Below the pieces are notes generated by a model. That model was given only the letters and a program-made list of their open reading frames with translations, ran no database searches and was not told where the DNA came from. Below, piece after piece: positions 1 to 12,349 of a stretch of DNA of 40,042 nt (positions are counted from its first letter, which is position 1; each line of letters starts with the position of its first letter). The DNA lies in assembly GCA_900074885.1 (NCBI GenBank), contig FJUW01000104.1, forward strand, positions 8,503 through 48,544, in the 5' to 3' direction. The stretch is from Rhynchosporium graminicola. Lineage: Eukaryota; Ascomycota; Leotiomycetes; Helotiales; Ploettnerulaceae. The position numbers and the translations under genes were made by a program.

Positions 1-2760
1 CTATTAATCGATAAAACGCTAGCTAGAATCTCTACTACTAAGATATTCACTAAACTAGATATTCGCTAGGCGTTCTACCGAATTCGAATAGATCTAGCCT
101 CTAAAGAGTATACGACCTTCCGGACCTATTATAGTATATATAAGTATAAAGTACTCCCTTTCGGTCTGACTAATAGCTCTACGATATACTAGCGATATAT
201 GAATAACATCTTATTCGACTACTTAGACGACTTCTATATAGTATATCTAGATAATATTCTAATCTACTCTAAAAACATACTATAGTATTAATTATATATA
301 TATAAGGTGCTATAACGATTATAAGACGCTAGATTATAAGCTAACCTTAAGAAGTATGAATTTAATATTACTTGCACTAAATACCTTAGGTTTATTATCT
401 CTACTTCTAGGATCGAGGTAGACCCTAAGAAGGTTAATATTATATAATCTTAGAATTACCTAACTATAGTTAAGAGTATATAATCGTTCTTAAGCTTTTA
501 TAACTTCTACTAATAATTTATTAAGGACTATAGAATTATCGTAAAACCTCTTATATAACTTACTAAAAATAACATATTATTTCGATTCGCTAAGGAGTAT
601 AAAGATGCTTTTAATTACTTAAAGCACGCTCTCACTTCGGTACTACTCCTCTACTACTATTAGTAATATCTACTTTATATAATCGAAACAGATACTAGTA
701 ATAGAGTAATAGCAGGTATACTATTATAATAGCACGACGAAAACTAGTTCCTAGTAGCTTATTTCTCTAAGACTATACTACTTACCGAGCTTAATTACGC
801 TATTTATAATAAGGAAATACTCGTAATTATATAATCTTTTAGTAACTAGAGATCTAAGCTCGCAGGCGAATTATATTAGATCCGCGTTATTACTAATTAT
901 AAAGCTCTTAAGTACTTTATAACCTCTAAATAGCTAAACGTATAATAAGCTTAATAAGCCGAGCTACTCGCAGATTATAACTTTATAATTACTTATCGAC
1001 TTAGGAAGTATAATCTACTCGCTAACGCTCTCTCTCGCAGAATAGATAAAGTAAATAACTAGAATAATACTAAAAGAACTTAGCGTTTATAGTAGCTATT
1101 ACGCGAAGACTAAATCGATCTAGTACTACTTATAAGTAACCTTCGGAATAGCTCCGACTCTATAGATAACTTTAAGCTTATTAACGCCTTAGAAGTCGCC
1201 GACCTATCGCTAGTCTTTTCTATAGTATAGTAAGTACTTAATACTAATCGCACTATATTATTACTCTAAGTACTACGGAAATAAGCTCTCTCTACTACTC
1301 CTAGAAAACTAACTATAGAAAAAGATCTTCTACTCTATAAAGGAAGACTAATTATACCTAACGTTTTATACTTCCGTATACTACTTATACGCGAAGTATA
1401 CGACCGATTAGAGACTACTTATCTAAGTATAAAGAAGACCTTATAACTACTAGTATTATAATACTAGTAGTACGGAATCGCTTTAACTATTAACTAGTAC
1501 TACTATAACTATTATACTTACTAACGAATTCAAGTGCTACGCGATAAGAAACCGGGCCTCCTCTGACCTCTACTTATATTATCATATCTATAGGAGTATA
1601 TTATAGTCGACTACTATAGCTTTAACCGCGATAAATATAGCTATAATAATATTCTCGTATTTATCGACTGTTTTAGTAAATAAGTAATTAGTATTCTATA
1701 CTAAAAGACCTCTGATACGCGTAACCTTATAAAGCTTTACTTATACTACGTATACTACTATTTCGGAGCTCTATTAATAATTACCTCTGATAAAGGGCCT
1801 TAATTCGTTTCCTGTTTTTAGACTATAGTTATTACGATTCTCGGCACTAAAAGATAGCTTTCTATAGCAGACTACTTATAAACAGATAGCTAAATAGAGA
1901 TCTATAACTAATATCTCTAACGCAGATTATAACTTTTTATCTCTTACTATTAAGATAACTAGTCGGAATTCTTACTTATTATAGACTACGCTTAGATAAC
2001 TCTCCCTTACGAATCCCTTAGAGGTCTCTTACTCTTTAAAGTCGTTTATAGATATATACCCCGCGTTAATTAGAATTAGAAAGACCTATCTAACTTTATT
2101 ACGCTTACTAATAAGTTAAATACTTAGTAAGCTCTAGATTACGCTAATTATCTGCGTAACGCTTAGACTACTACTTAATTAAGCCTCTAATATACTTAAG
2201 CTAAGATATCCTAATCCTATAATTACTTACGCTATAAAGTCGACTTTACTATAGACGACCTTATCTAGCTAGATATACGCTACTTTATAAGTACTCGACT
2301 TAGTAAAAAACTCGACTTCCTGATTAACGGACTCTTCCGTATAATTAAAAAGGTCAGAAGCTCTTATTATCTAGAGCTCCCTACTAGTATAAAAGTATAT
2401 AATATATTCCCTGCTACTAAGCTACGGAAATATCTAAATAACCTCTTACTAGGATAAACCTTACTAACGCTACTACCTATTAATATCACTAGTAATAATA
2501 AATAGGAGATCGAAGATATACTTACGTGCTGTAAGTAGCGTAATAGCCTCTTATACCGAGTTTCCTAGTTAAATTAAGACGTCGATCTCATATAGTACAA
2601 TACTATAAATATTAAATATACTCCCGCTAAGCTATAATAATTCCACTTTAATAACCTAATATAAGCTAGACCTCCTGCTAAACTACCTGATTAGCTAAAA
2701 GCTTTCTACGATAGAATTAATAATTACGACTACTTTAATAGTAATAAGGAAATAGACTAA
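1..2760 (+). pseudogene. Family X pol remnant: RT, RNase H, integrase, chromodomain (5' end off window)
   Basis: Reading frame 1 of the window runs without a net frameshift from base 1 to the TAA at 2758-2760, but is full of TAG/TAA at former Gln and Trp codons. Domains in order: reverse transcriptase (1 to about 450, with FTKLDIR at the start, YKVLPFGL, and the catalytic box read as YLDN at 244-255); RNase H (about 680-1040, with ETDTSNR, ELNYAIYNKE and a NALSRR end); integrase with zinc-binding region and DDE core (about 1330-2350, with FIDCFSK and ITSDKGP); and a chromodomain (about 2505-2690, EIEDIL then a YRVSQL-like stretch). In life it would copy and integrate a Ty3/gypsy chromovirus. 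The second catalytic Asp of RT is now Asn. The polypurine tract and LTR follow directly, so this is the 3' part of a full element whose gag lies upstream of the window. Family assignment is secure; subfamily is not. Confidence 0.93.
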
Positions 2761-2780
2761 CGCTCGAGGGCGAGCTTTTT

Positions 2781-2796
2781 TCAGAGGGGGGGGTAG
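2781..2796 (+). other. Polypurine tract of X(+)
   Basis: A run of eight G within a purine stretch (AGAGGGGGGGGTAG) lies 20 bases after the pol stop and directly before the LTR. In LTR elements this is the primer site for plus-strand DNA synthesis. Its position fixes the LTR start at 2797. Confidence 0.85.
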
Positions 2797-3031
2797 TATA
2801 ACAACTAGTTAGGTTTAGAGGTTTCTCCCTATTAGTAGAAACACTTACTACTAAGCGAGATTACACGAGTAGAGTTTAAGGGCCCCTTTTCATATATATA
2901 CTTCCCTTCTCTCTCTACTTCTTCACTCCTTAGTTATAGATTCTTAAGTGATTCTTACTACTTTATATTCATAGTAATATAAGGTCTTATTACTCAGATA
3001 GTTTTAAGACCTTTCTAGAGCAAGCGTCATA
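2797..3031 (+). repeat. 3' LTR of X(+), 235 bp
   Basis: It starts TATAACAAC (from TGTGACGAC) after the polypurine tract and ends GCGTCATA (from GCGTCACA), giving short inverted ends. The same 235 bp occur in reverse at 6899-7133. A TATA-like run (CATATATATAC) is followed about 30 bases later by AGTTATAGAT, the inferred start of R, which is complementary to the primer site of the inverted copy. The element's 5' LTR is outside the window, so no target duplication can be tested. A further copy at 5116-5350 belongs to the suspected assembly duplication. Confidence 0.9.
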
Positions 3032-4163
3032 CCTAGGTATCGTCGTACGTTTCTTTATTATTATTATCTTCTGACTCGCTATTAACGTTATTATTAGCGT
3101 TAATTACGTTGATTCGATACGGAGTATTAAGTCGAGCTAATAATAAGCGTAAGTATAAGGTAAGCGTAAAGTAATAAGGAGTATTCACCGGCGATTATAC
3201 ATAAGGCGTATCGTTTCGTGCAGAGTATAGTACTTATTTACTAGTCGTATTAGTATTCTCAGGCGTAGGAAGACTAATTTGCAGATAAGAAGAGGAGTTA
3301 GTACTATAGCGCTAGGAGGAGGTATTTATAAGGCGTTCCCGAGTCGCGCTAGCCTTAGCCGAAGACTCGGAATAGTAAGTCTTTTTAATAAATTAACCTT
3401 AGTCTTTAGCTTATATAGCCTTAACATATTCTTCTAGTATCCTTAACGTTCGGTACTATTAGAAGAGCTATTTCCGTAGCTATATAAGTAGCTTCTCTTA
3501 TAAGTCTATTTTCAGAGTCGATTAATTATTTACTCTAGCTTTACGAGCTAGCGTACGAAACTCGTAGTAGAACGTCTAGAAAGTCTACTTATAATCTATC
3601 TTTAGCGCGGAGTAGCTAGCTCTTATAGTTTATTAGTTATATAGATTAGATAAGAAGAAGACAAGTTAAGTAATTATATTACGTGAATTAGTTATATTAC
3701 CTTCTTTATTATATTCTAGTTCTAAGAATAAGAGTTCTAGGTAAGTTCTAGCTATTCCTTCTATTCAGTTAAGTAACTAATCTTTATAGTAATCTTCGTT
3801 AATAAAGTAGCTAGAGTAGCGCTAGAGGGCGTTACGTATCTGCACTTCCTAGAGTTTTAGAGAGTAGTCGATTCTATTAGAGAGCTTATTTAGAAAGTTC
3901 AGTATTTTTTCTATATATATAGCGTATAATATTAACGATATTCCTCTAGTAGATTATTCTCGATAACGATTATTAAGCATAAGAGTAGCGTTATCTTATT
4001 TAATTAATAGTAGTAGTATTATACGCGATTAAACGTTATTAAACGATATAGACTTAGTAGAGCGCTAAGTAGTTAACTAGTATAGTTCTAGGAACTCGTC
4101 CCGTAACTAATATAGTTCTGCAGATAAGTTAATATTTAATTATCTCTCTTCCGCGAGCTTCCT

Positions 4164-4164
4164 N
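4164..4164. other. Single N: contig join
   Basis: One undetermined base. The bases to its left (1846-4163) and right (4165-6482) appear to be the same 2318 bp, so it most likely marks two overlapping contig ends placed end to end. Confidence 0.9.
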
Positions 4165-6482
4165 ACTAAAAGATAGCTTTCTATAGCAGACTACTTATAA
4201 ACAGATAGCTAAATAGAGATCTATAACTAATATCTCTAACGCAGATTATAACTTTTTATCTCTTACTATTAAGATAACTAGTCGGAATTCTTACTTATTA
4301 TAGACTACGCTTAGATAACTCTCCCTTACGAATCCCTTAGAGGTCTCTTACTCTTTAAAGTCGTTTATAGATATATACCCCGCGTTAATTAGAATTAGAA
4401 AGACCTATCTAACTTTATTACGCTTACTAATAAGTTAAATACTTAGTAAGCTCTAGATTACGCTAATTATCTGCGTAACGCTTAGACTACTACTTAATTA
4501 AGCCTCTAATATACTTAAGCTAAGATATCCTAATCCTATAATTACTTACGCTATAAAGTCGACTTTACTATAGACGACCTTATCTAGCTAGATATACGCT
4601 ACTTTATAAGTACTCGACTTAGTAAAAAACTCGACTTCCTGATTAACGGACTCTTCCGTATAATTAAAAAGGTCAGAAGCTCTTATTATCTAGAGCTCCC
4701 TACTAGTATAAAAGTATATAATATATTCCCTGCTACTAAGCTACGGAAATATCTAAATAACCTCTTACTAGGATAAACCTTACTAACGCTACTACCTATT
4801 AATATCACTAGTAATAATAAATAGGAGATCGAAGATATACTTACGTGCTGTAAGTAGCGTAATAGCCTCTTATACCGAGTTTCCTAGTTAAATTAAGACG
4901 TCGATCTCATATAGTACAATACTATAAATATTAAATATACTCCCGCTAAGCTATAATAATTCCACTTTAATAACCTAATATAAGCTAGACCTCCTGCTAA
5001 ACTACCTGATTAGCTAAAAGCTTTCTACGATAGAATTAATAATTACGACTACTTTAATAGTAATAAGGAAATAGACTAACGCTCGAGGGCGAGCTTTTTT
5101 CAGAGGGGGGGGTAGTATAACAACTAGTTAGGTTTAGAGGTTTCTCCCTATTAGTAGAAACACTTACTACTAAGCGAGATTACACGAGTAGAGTTTAAGG
5201 GCCCCTTTTCATATATATACTTCCCTTCTCTCTCTACTTCTTCACTCCTTAGTTATAGATTCTTAAGTGATTCTTACTACTTTATATTCATAGTAATATA
5301 AGGTCTTATTACTCAGATAGTTTTAAGACCTTTCTAGAGCAAGCGTCATACCTAGGTATCGTCGTACGTTTCTTTATTATTATTATCTTCTGACTCGCTA
5401 TTAACGTTATTATTAGCGTTAATTACGTTGATTCGATACGGAGTATTAAGTCGAGCTAATAATAAGCGTAAGTATAAGGTAAGCGTAAAGTAATAAGGAG
5501 TATTCACCGGCGATTATACATAAGGCGTATCGTTTCGTGCAGAGTATAGTACTTATTTACTAGTCGTATTAGTATTCTCAGGCGTAGGAAGACTAATTTG
5601 CAGATAAGAAGAGGAGTTAGTACTATAGCGCTAGGAGGAGGTATTTATAAGGCGTTCCCGAGTCGCGCTAGCCTTAGCCGAAGACTCGGAATAGTAAGTC
5701 TTTTTAATAAATTAACCTTAGTCTTTAGCTTATATAGCCTTAACATATTCTTCTAGTATCCTTAACGTTCGGTACTATTAGAAGAGCTATTTCCGTAGCT
5801 ATATAAGTAGCTTCTCTTATAAGTCTATTTTCAGAGTCGATTAATTATTTACTCTAGCTTTACGAGCTAGCGTACGAAACTCGTAGTAGAACGTCTAGAA
5901 AGTCTACTTATAATCTATCTTTAGCGCGGAGTAGCTAGCTCTTATAGTTTATTAGTTATATAGATTAGATAAGAAGAAGACAAGTTAAGTAATTATATTA
6001 CGTGAATTAGTTATATTACCTTCTTTATTATATTCTAGTTCTAAGAATAAGAGTTCTAGGTAAGTTCTAGCTATTCCTTCTATTCAGTTAAGTAACTAAT
6101 CTTTATAGTAATCTTCGTTAATAAAGTAGCTAGAGTAGCGCTAGAGGGCGTTACGTATCTGCACTTCCTAGAGTTTTAGAGAGTAGTCGATTCTATTAGA
6201 GAGCTTATTTAGAAAGTTCAGTATTTTTTCTATATATATAGCGTATAATATTAACGATATTCCTCTAGTAGATTATTCTCGATAACGATTATTAAGCATA
6301 AGAGTAGCGTTATCTTATTTAATTAATAGTAGTAGTATTATACGCGATTAAACGTTATTAAACGATATAGACTTAGTAGAGCGCTAAGTAGTTAACTAGT
6401 ATAGTTCTAGGAACTCGTCCCGTAACTAATATAGTTCTGCAGATAAGTTAATATTTAATTATCTCTCTTCCGCGAGCTTCCT
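4165..6482. repeat. Direct duplicate of 1846-4163, probably an assembly artefact
   Basis: Offset is 2319 throughout. It covers the integrase end, chromodomain, polypurine tract, X LTR (copy at 5116-5350) and part of the - strand gag. Every stretch I compared by eye is identical, including the RIP pattern. RIP scars repeats partly at random, so two 2.3-kb copies with the same mutations and separated by one N are not expected from biology. Treat everything here as a second listing of 1846-4163. Confidence 0.88.
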
Positions 6483-6886
6483 TTCTGCCTCTTATAGCTA
6501 GTAAGCGCGGTCTTCCTATAAGTTACTTATAGTTACTATTAATATAAGAGTATTATCGGGGAGGTTTAGCGACTCGGTAAGTTTATTAATTATAGTAGAA
6601 GTTAAGGAGCTTAACTCGAACGAGGCGTTATCACGAGTACTCTCTACTATAGAGAGAGATAGGTTATAGCGAGTATTATAAGTCGCTAAGGAATAAGAGG
6701 TAAAGGGAATCAGAGAACTAGTAGTCGATTTATCGGACTTAAGTTACTTCAGTTTAGGTACTATTCTTCAAGTTTATACTTAGTATAAGCCTTCTCCGTA
6801 TAGCGTAATCTCCTGCGTTTAATAGCTCTAGGCATAGAGGTATAATATAAGTAGATATTTACTATCTTCCTAGACGTAAGTAAAAG

Positions 6887-6896
6887 AGTTATAGAT
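6887..6896 (-). other. Primer binding site of X(-), self-complementary type
   Basis: On the - strand, two bases inside the 5' LTR, ATCTATAACT is perfectly complementary to AGTTATAGAT inside the same LTR (+ strand 6989-6998), about 30 bases after its TATA run. This fits self-priming by the 5' end of the transcript and does not look like a tRNA 3' end. Confidence 0.6.
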
Positions 6897-6898
6897 AA

Positions 6899-7133
6899 TA
6901 TAACGCTTACTCTAGAAAGGTCTCAAAACTACCTAAGTAATAAGATCTTATATTACTACGAATATAAAGTAGTAAGAATCACTTAAGAATCTATAACTAA
7001 GGAGTTAAGAAGTAGAGAGAGAAGGGAAGTATATATATGAAAAGGGGCCCCTAAACTCTACTCGTATAATCTCGCTTAGCAGTAAGTGTTTCTACTAATA
7101 GGGAGAAACCTCCAAACCTGACTAGTCGTCATA
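6899..7133 (-). repeat. 5' LTR of X(-), 235 bp, inverted
   Basis: It is the reverse complement of the LTR at 2797-3031 with scattered C/T and G/A differences, and the same length. It keeps slightly more unmutated bases (GTCGTCATA end, CTGACTAGTC). Bases flanking it (GATAA left, TATAT right) do not form a target duplication, as expected because the left side is the element's own interior. Confidence 0.88.
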
Positions 7134-7230
7134 TATATAGTAGTAATAAGAAAAAGACTAGCGCGAATAGCTATATTAAAATAATAATAGAGAGTAAAAC
7201 GAGCCTTATAAGTAATAAATAATAAGTCTA
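7134..7230. other. Unassigned spacer between X and Y1
   Basis: 97 bp of AT-rich sequence outside the outer ends of the X(-) and Y1 LTRs. It matches no family here that I can see. It could be old host DNA or an older element. The five bases before Y1 (GTCTA) would be its left target duplication, but the right one is out of view. Confidence 0.5.
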
Positions 7231-7508
7231 TATGACGATAGCTTATCTGAATATTATATGAGGAGAAGGATAGATACCGGGGCCTAAGTTCATAGGTATT
7301 ATAAGTATCTTAATATAACTAGTATCCGACTTAGTATGATATCGGACTAGTACTAGTATATATATATAAGGTACCTTATACTCTATTTCTCTTTTTCTTC
7401 TTTCCTTATCTTTTTATTTCCTTAGTAGTAGACTATATAAGATCGCTCTTAGCATCCCTACTTATTTTATCCTTACTCGTATATTACTTTAAGTCTTATA
7501 TTATTATA
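7231..7508 (+). repeat. 5' LTR of Y1, 278 bp
   Basis: It aligns with the 268-bp Y LTRs, with about ten extra bases (for example in the GTATTATAAGTATCTTAATA stretch). It starts TATGACGAT and ends TTATATTATTATA, the RIP form of TTGTGTCGTTACA. It has the same TATATATATAAGG promoter box. Primer site AAATAAGAAGAT follows after two bases (7511-7522). Confidence 0.88.
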
Positions 7509-7543
7509 TTAAATAAGAAGATTAAGATAGCTAGAGATAGCTT

Positions 7544-7759
7544 TATTACGGCAGGGCACAGGGGGTAGCAATAACTTGTATTCGCCCTTAAGAGTACGCG
7601 TAGTAAAGAGAAGAAAAGATAAGGAGAAGAGGTTCTACTCTCGACTCCTTCCTTAAGGTATAGCCGTAGGGCTATACTAACTAATCTGCCGCGGCTACTA
7701 AGGCTCGCTTACCCCCTCGTGCCTAGAGGCCTGAGGCTCCTTATATATAAGTCGTGATA
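7544..7759 (-). repeat. 3' LTR of Z, 216 bp
   Basis: It matches 15979-16194 along its length and is less RIP-mutated (keeps GGCAGGGCACAGG where the other has AGCAGAGTATAGG). On the - strand it starts TATCACGACTT after the polypurine tract. Confidence 0.88.
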
Positions 7760-7773
7760 TTACTCCCCTCTCC
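7760..7773 (-). other. Polypurine tract of Z
   Basis: The - strand reads GGAGAGGGGAGTAA immediately before the LTR start. The GTAA spacer before the LTR resembles those of V and W and the GGTAA of Y2. Confidence 0.8.
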
Positions 7774-7811
7774 TATAAGGCTTCGTCCCCGAAGCGTGAA
7801 AAAAAAAACCG

Positions 7812-10800
7812 CTACTTCTTATTACCTCTCTTAAAGAATTACGTACGAGCAGTAGCTATTATAGGCTTATCATCCTTTAACTCGCTATAGTTATTAATAC
7901 TATTATTATACGCTTCTAGCTATTTTAAGAGAAATCTTAAGAGGCTTTTCGCAGTCGGATACTATAAGTAGAAACGCTTAAGTAAATAAGGAGCTATTAT
8001 AGCATCTGAGTAGAGGTACTATTCGAGGTCGTCGTCAGCTCCGATCCACTTGATTTAGTACTATAAAGTACCGCGAGAGACTCTAGAACCTAAGATAGCT
8101 TTAATCTCCTATTCGTCTTGCTCTAGTAATAGTTAGATTAGTACTAATACTTATTATACCTATTCTAGCAGCAGGTTTTTAGTATATTTATATAGCGAAT
8201 ATAAGTAGAAAACAGAGTAGATTTACTACTCCTCTAGTAACTTAAGTTTCTAACTCTCTCTTACCTTTTCTAGTACTTCTACTAGTCTTTACTACTTATT
8301 AGAGGGCTTCCGCGAAGGTCTATCTATCTTCTAATTCGCTATAGAAATAAGAACTAAATCTCTAACCTCTTAATTTACCTTATAGCGACTACGATTAGCT
8401 AGCTACTCTATTTTATCTTATTAATTTTTAAGTAAGGATTTAGCGAATTCGGTAGCGTTTAGTATCCGGGTTACTATATATAGCGTATCCTTACGATTAA
8501 GAGCCTCTATAGCGGTAGCTAATAGTAAAGAGTTATTCAGGTCCTAAGAGGTTCTTACTTCGTAACTATTTAATAGCTGAAATAGCGATATAGTACTAAG
8601 AGACTTATAAGGAAGTATAAGCTATATAATATCTATAACTAGTAGAAGCGAGCTCTATTTATCTTAGTAATACGAGTAGAATAGATATAATCTCTACTTA
8701 ATATACTAGTTTATAACTTCTATTTAACTATCGACGTTTAAGTTATAAGCAGTAGTAAGCTTAACCTTTATACTAAGGATTCAATAGTACTTATTCCAGA
8801 AACTAGAAATAAACTATAGTCCCTAATCTAAAACTATAGAATCTAGTATACTAAAGTATTAACTCTAATAGATAGCGAATAGCTTAGCTATTTATTATAC
8901 TATAATTATCTTATAGTAAGGAATTAATACCGGTTTCTTAGATAGTCTATCTATTATTATAAAGGCTATATTATAACCTCCCTTATCTAGTAATAACTCG
9001 GTGAAATCTTTAGTTAGGTATTAGTAAGGGTATATAGGAATAAGTAAAGAGTAAAGAAAACTAGGAGTTTTATCTCTCTTCGCTTTTATATAAGTATAAC
9101 TATAATTTGCGATATACCTAGTAGTATCTATAGTTATGCCCTTCTAATAGTAGCTTCGTCTAAGAAATAGCTTAACCTTCGAGTTACTTATATATACTAC
9201 TTAAGGTTAAGCGTAGATATAACGAATTAGCGCTATTTATAGCTCCGGGGGTTCGGTAGAGACTTCTAATTGTCTTTTATAAAATAGTTTATTATTTAAT
9301 AGTTAGTAATCAGAATAGTTATATTTCGCTTTATTACGAAATAACTCTAACTCTAGTAACTCCTTATTTACTAAGAAAACTCGATTGATAATATTATAGT
9401 TTTCGATATCGTAAGTAACTATAGAAGTAGTATTAGGAGCTTCCCTTACGAGAAATTCTTCTTCTATAAGTAAGTCGACTAATAAACCGGGATTATAGGT
9501 TTTCTCTTATGAAATAATCTTAGGAGCAGTAATAAGAGAGATCTCGACTAGCTAATCTAATAATAAGTTATAGACTTCTTTAATATAATCGAATTCAGCT
9601 ATTTAAGAGGACTAGCCGAGTTCCTAGAGTACTTCCGAGCTGATTTTATTATTTAGGATTAGCTATTAGTTCCGAAGTATATACTTCCTAGCTTCTAGTA
9701 GTAATAAGTCCTAATCTTATTATAATAGCGTATTAGCTAGAGTATTTATAACTCCTATTCGGTATATAATCTTAAAGTAGAATTAAGCGAAGAATTTAGC
9801 TTATCTCGCTTACTATATATTAAGATCTTTAGTTATTATAAAATACTCTAAAGTATAATAATTAGTATAAATATAAATAGTTTTCTATACTCTAAGTAGC
9901 TTAAGCTTATACTACTAGAAGAAGCGAAAGATAGTAAGAAGCTCTTTATCGTAAATCGAGTAATTTAGCTTTATATTAATTATTATATTAGAGAAAAAAC
10001 TAACTAAATAGAATATTCTATCTTCTTAAAGTTATTAGAGTATATTAGCTATTATCCTATCCGAAGAGTCGGTTTTAAGTCTAGTCTATTTGAATAGATC
10101 GTAATAATATAAGATAAGTACTATCTATAAAGCGTACTATAGACGCTCCTATGCTTCCTTATAAGCTTTACCGAAGTAAAAGGGAACGTCTTTTCTAGTT
10201 AGTAATATAAGTAGTTAATAGATACTACTATAGTTTTTAATAAACTATTAGTAGAAGTTATAAAACCCTAAGTAGCTCTATACGCCGCGAATATTACTAG
10301 TATACTCCTAGTTCTTAATAACCTTAACTTTCTTAGGATTAATTTTAATTCTATTAATACTAATAATAAATCTAAGAAACTTTATATAAGTAATATCGAA
10401 TTCAGACTTCTTAATATTAGCTTAAAAGCTATAAGCTCGTAGAATCTCGAGAATCTTTTATACGTAGATATTATACTCTACTTCTAAGTCTAAATAGATT
10501 AAGATATTATCTAAGTATACTAAGTAGAAGTTATCTAAGTGCTCTATTAATATATTATTAATAAAACGCTAAAAAGTAGCTAGCTTATTTATAAGGCCGA
10601 AAGGAAGTACCTTATACTTATATACCCTATATCGAGTGCAAAAGGTAATTAAATCTTTAGAATCTTTTAATATACAGATTTTATAAAACGCTTATTAAAT
10701 ATCTACTTTTATAAAGATTTTCGCCTTAAAGATTCGTACTATTATCTTATCGATTAATAAAATAAGATATAAGTCCTTCTAAGTAAGCTTATTTAGCTTC

Positions 10801-12250
10801 CGAAAGTTAATATAGAATTATAGCTTATTACCTGCTTTTTTAGCTATTAGGATTAGTATAGCTTAAGAAGTATTAGATAATATAATAAAGCCTTTATAGA
10901 GGCTCTTAGTAATATATTATTTAGCTTTTACTAAGTACTTATCTAGTATCCTTCGAAGTAGTTTAGTAGTTAAGGTATTATCTCTTATAAGCTTAATCTT
11001 ATAATCTACTATTAGTTATCTCTTAGCTAAATTATTAGAAGCTCTCGCAGAGAAGAGATCTTTAAATTCCTTCTACTTAATAAGAAGTCTTTCCTTAATT
11101 ATCTTATTATTCTTATAATACTTTACTTTCCTAGCTTTATTAGTAATAAGACTTTCGTCGAGAGCGTATAATTCGATAGTATCTACTACTTAAGTGCTTT
11201 TATAATACTAAATCTCGTCTTAGATTTCTTTTAAGGAAATAATAAATACTTTAGAGTTATTACTCTTATTTTAGTATTTCTAGTTTAAATAGAAGTTATA
11301 TATAATAGTAGCTAAGATCTAATTAATATTAGTTTTATAAAGTAAATCTCTTACCTCTTAACGTGCTTACTTATCGATCTAGCGCTATTTAGTTATTTTA
11401 TAAATAATATTATCCTCTCGGGAACTGGGATTATAAGTCTAGAAAGGGTTATTAGCTAACTTATAACTTACTAATAGCTTATTTATAGCTTATATGCTAT
11501 ACTTCTATTCTCTTATAAACGCTAATAAGTGACTTTCTTTCGCTTTCTTAACTAGCGCTAGTCGAGAAGCTTATATATTAGTAACTTCTTAGTTTATTAG
11601 AGTATCTTATCGCTCTTAATTAAGTTAATATTATTAGCTTATTACCTTATCGCTTAGAGGTAATAGTAGCTCTAGTCTTTTATTATAATAGCGTACTAGT
11701 AGTATATCTATTAGCTACTCTAGATAATTCTTATAATAATAATTAAAGTTTTATTTAAGTTCGTAATATTCTAAGAATTTATATCCTATTAATATATTAT
11801 TACTCCCTAAATTAATAATCAGGAAAGAGAAGTTGACTTAATAATAGTCGATAGTAAGAGTAAGGAGAATTATATAAGTAATAATAGTACCGGCCTTTCT
11901 ATTATAGCTAGTAAAGATAATAAGTTTCAGGAGAATAAGGAAATTAATACCTAAGAGATTATAAAGTTTAAGAGTAATTAAGATATATAAAGCTCTAAAG
12001 ATATTTACTCTACTATTAATATATACTTCTATTTTAATAAATAATCTGTTTCTTTCTAATTCTATAGTAACTAGGAATTATTTTTCTCTAATAAGAGAAT
12101 AGAAATTAGTATTTAAGTCTTTCTATAGATCGAGGTATTAGCTATAGAGTAAGATTATTCTATAACTTAATAGTTTCCTAATAGCTTATTAATCTCTACT
12201 AGAGAGGAGATATTAGCGTTATTATTATTATCTTCCTTCGCGCTATATAT
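7812..12250 (-). pseudogene. Z pol remnant: protease, RT, RNase H, integrase, chromodomain
   Basis: Read leftwards on the - strand. Protease region near 11600-12000 with a GSNNILIGYKFLEYY stretch (retroviral-type protease end). RT about 10300-11000, with YKVLPFGLINK and the catalytic box as YLDN (+ strand 10506-10517). RNase H about 9700-10250. Integrase about 8200-9500, with ITIDTTRYIANYSYT from the zinc-binding region and AFIIVDRLSKKP from the DDE core. Chromodomain about 7955-8108, with EIKAILGSRVSRG then KWIGADDDLE. The stop (TAG on the - strand) is at 7812-7814, just before the polypurine tract. Frequent in-frame TAA/TAG and the second RT Asp turned to Asn make it dead. The protease boundary with gag is approximate. 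Confidence 0.88.
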
Positions 12251-12307
12251 AGCAGCGATATCCTCTATAGTTTAGTTAGTTATCTTAGCGATTTTTATAG
12301 TATTAGG

Positions 12308-12349
12308 ATAATCCCGAGCTTAATAACTATCCTTCTTATAGATATAGTA
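12308..12349 (-). other. Z gag zinc knuckle with all ligands mutated
   Basis: The - strand codons for C-x2-C-x4-H-x4-C are TAC, TAT, TAT and TAT, and the spacers read YI, KKDS and stop-A-R-D. TGY to TAY and CAY to TAY are the expected RIP changes. Confidence 0.82.

Larger units (their letters stand above)
3032..6764 (-). pseudogene. Family X gag remnant on the - strand, cut at its 3' side by X(+)
   Basis: The reverse strand, read from about 6764 leftwards, gives a gag-like frame: an ATA (former ATG) at 6762-6764, a Ser/Thr-rich N-terminus, a charged stretch ending near 6483, then capsid-like sequence. Near 3500-3600 there is a YYEFRTLARKARV-type stretch typical of fungal Ty3/gypsy capsids. 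Most stops are at former Gln or Trp codons. I did not find a clear zinc knuckle. The frame breaks off at 3032, where the LTR of X(+) begins, so X(+) seems to have inserted into this copy; the rest lies left of the window. Bases 4164-6482 inside this span are the probable assembly duplicate (second copy of pol end, LTR and gag), so the real gag is 3032-4163 joined to 6483-6764. Confidence 0.72.

Noticed and set aside
1846..6482. Segmental tandem duplication
   Set aside because: The copies look identical in RIP-scarred DNA and meet at a single N; an unmerged contig overlap explains it better.
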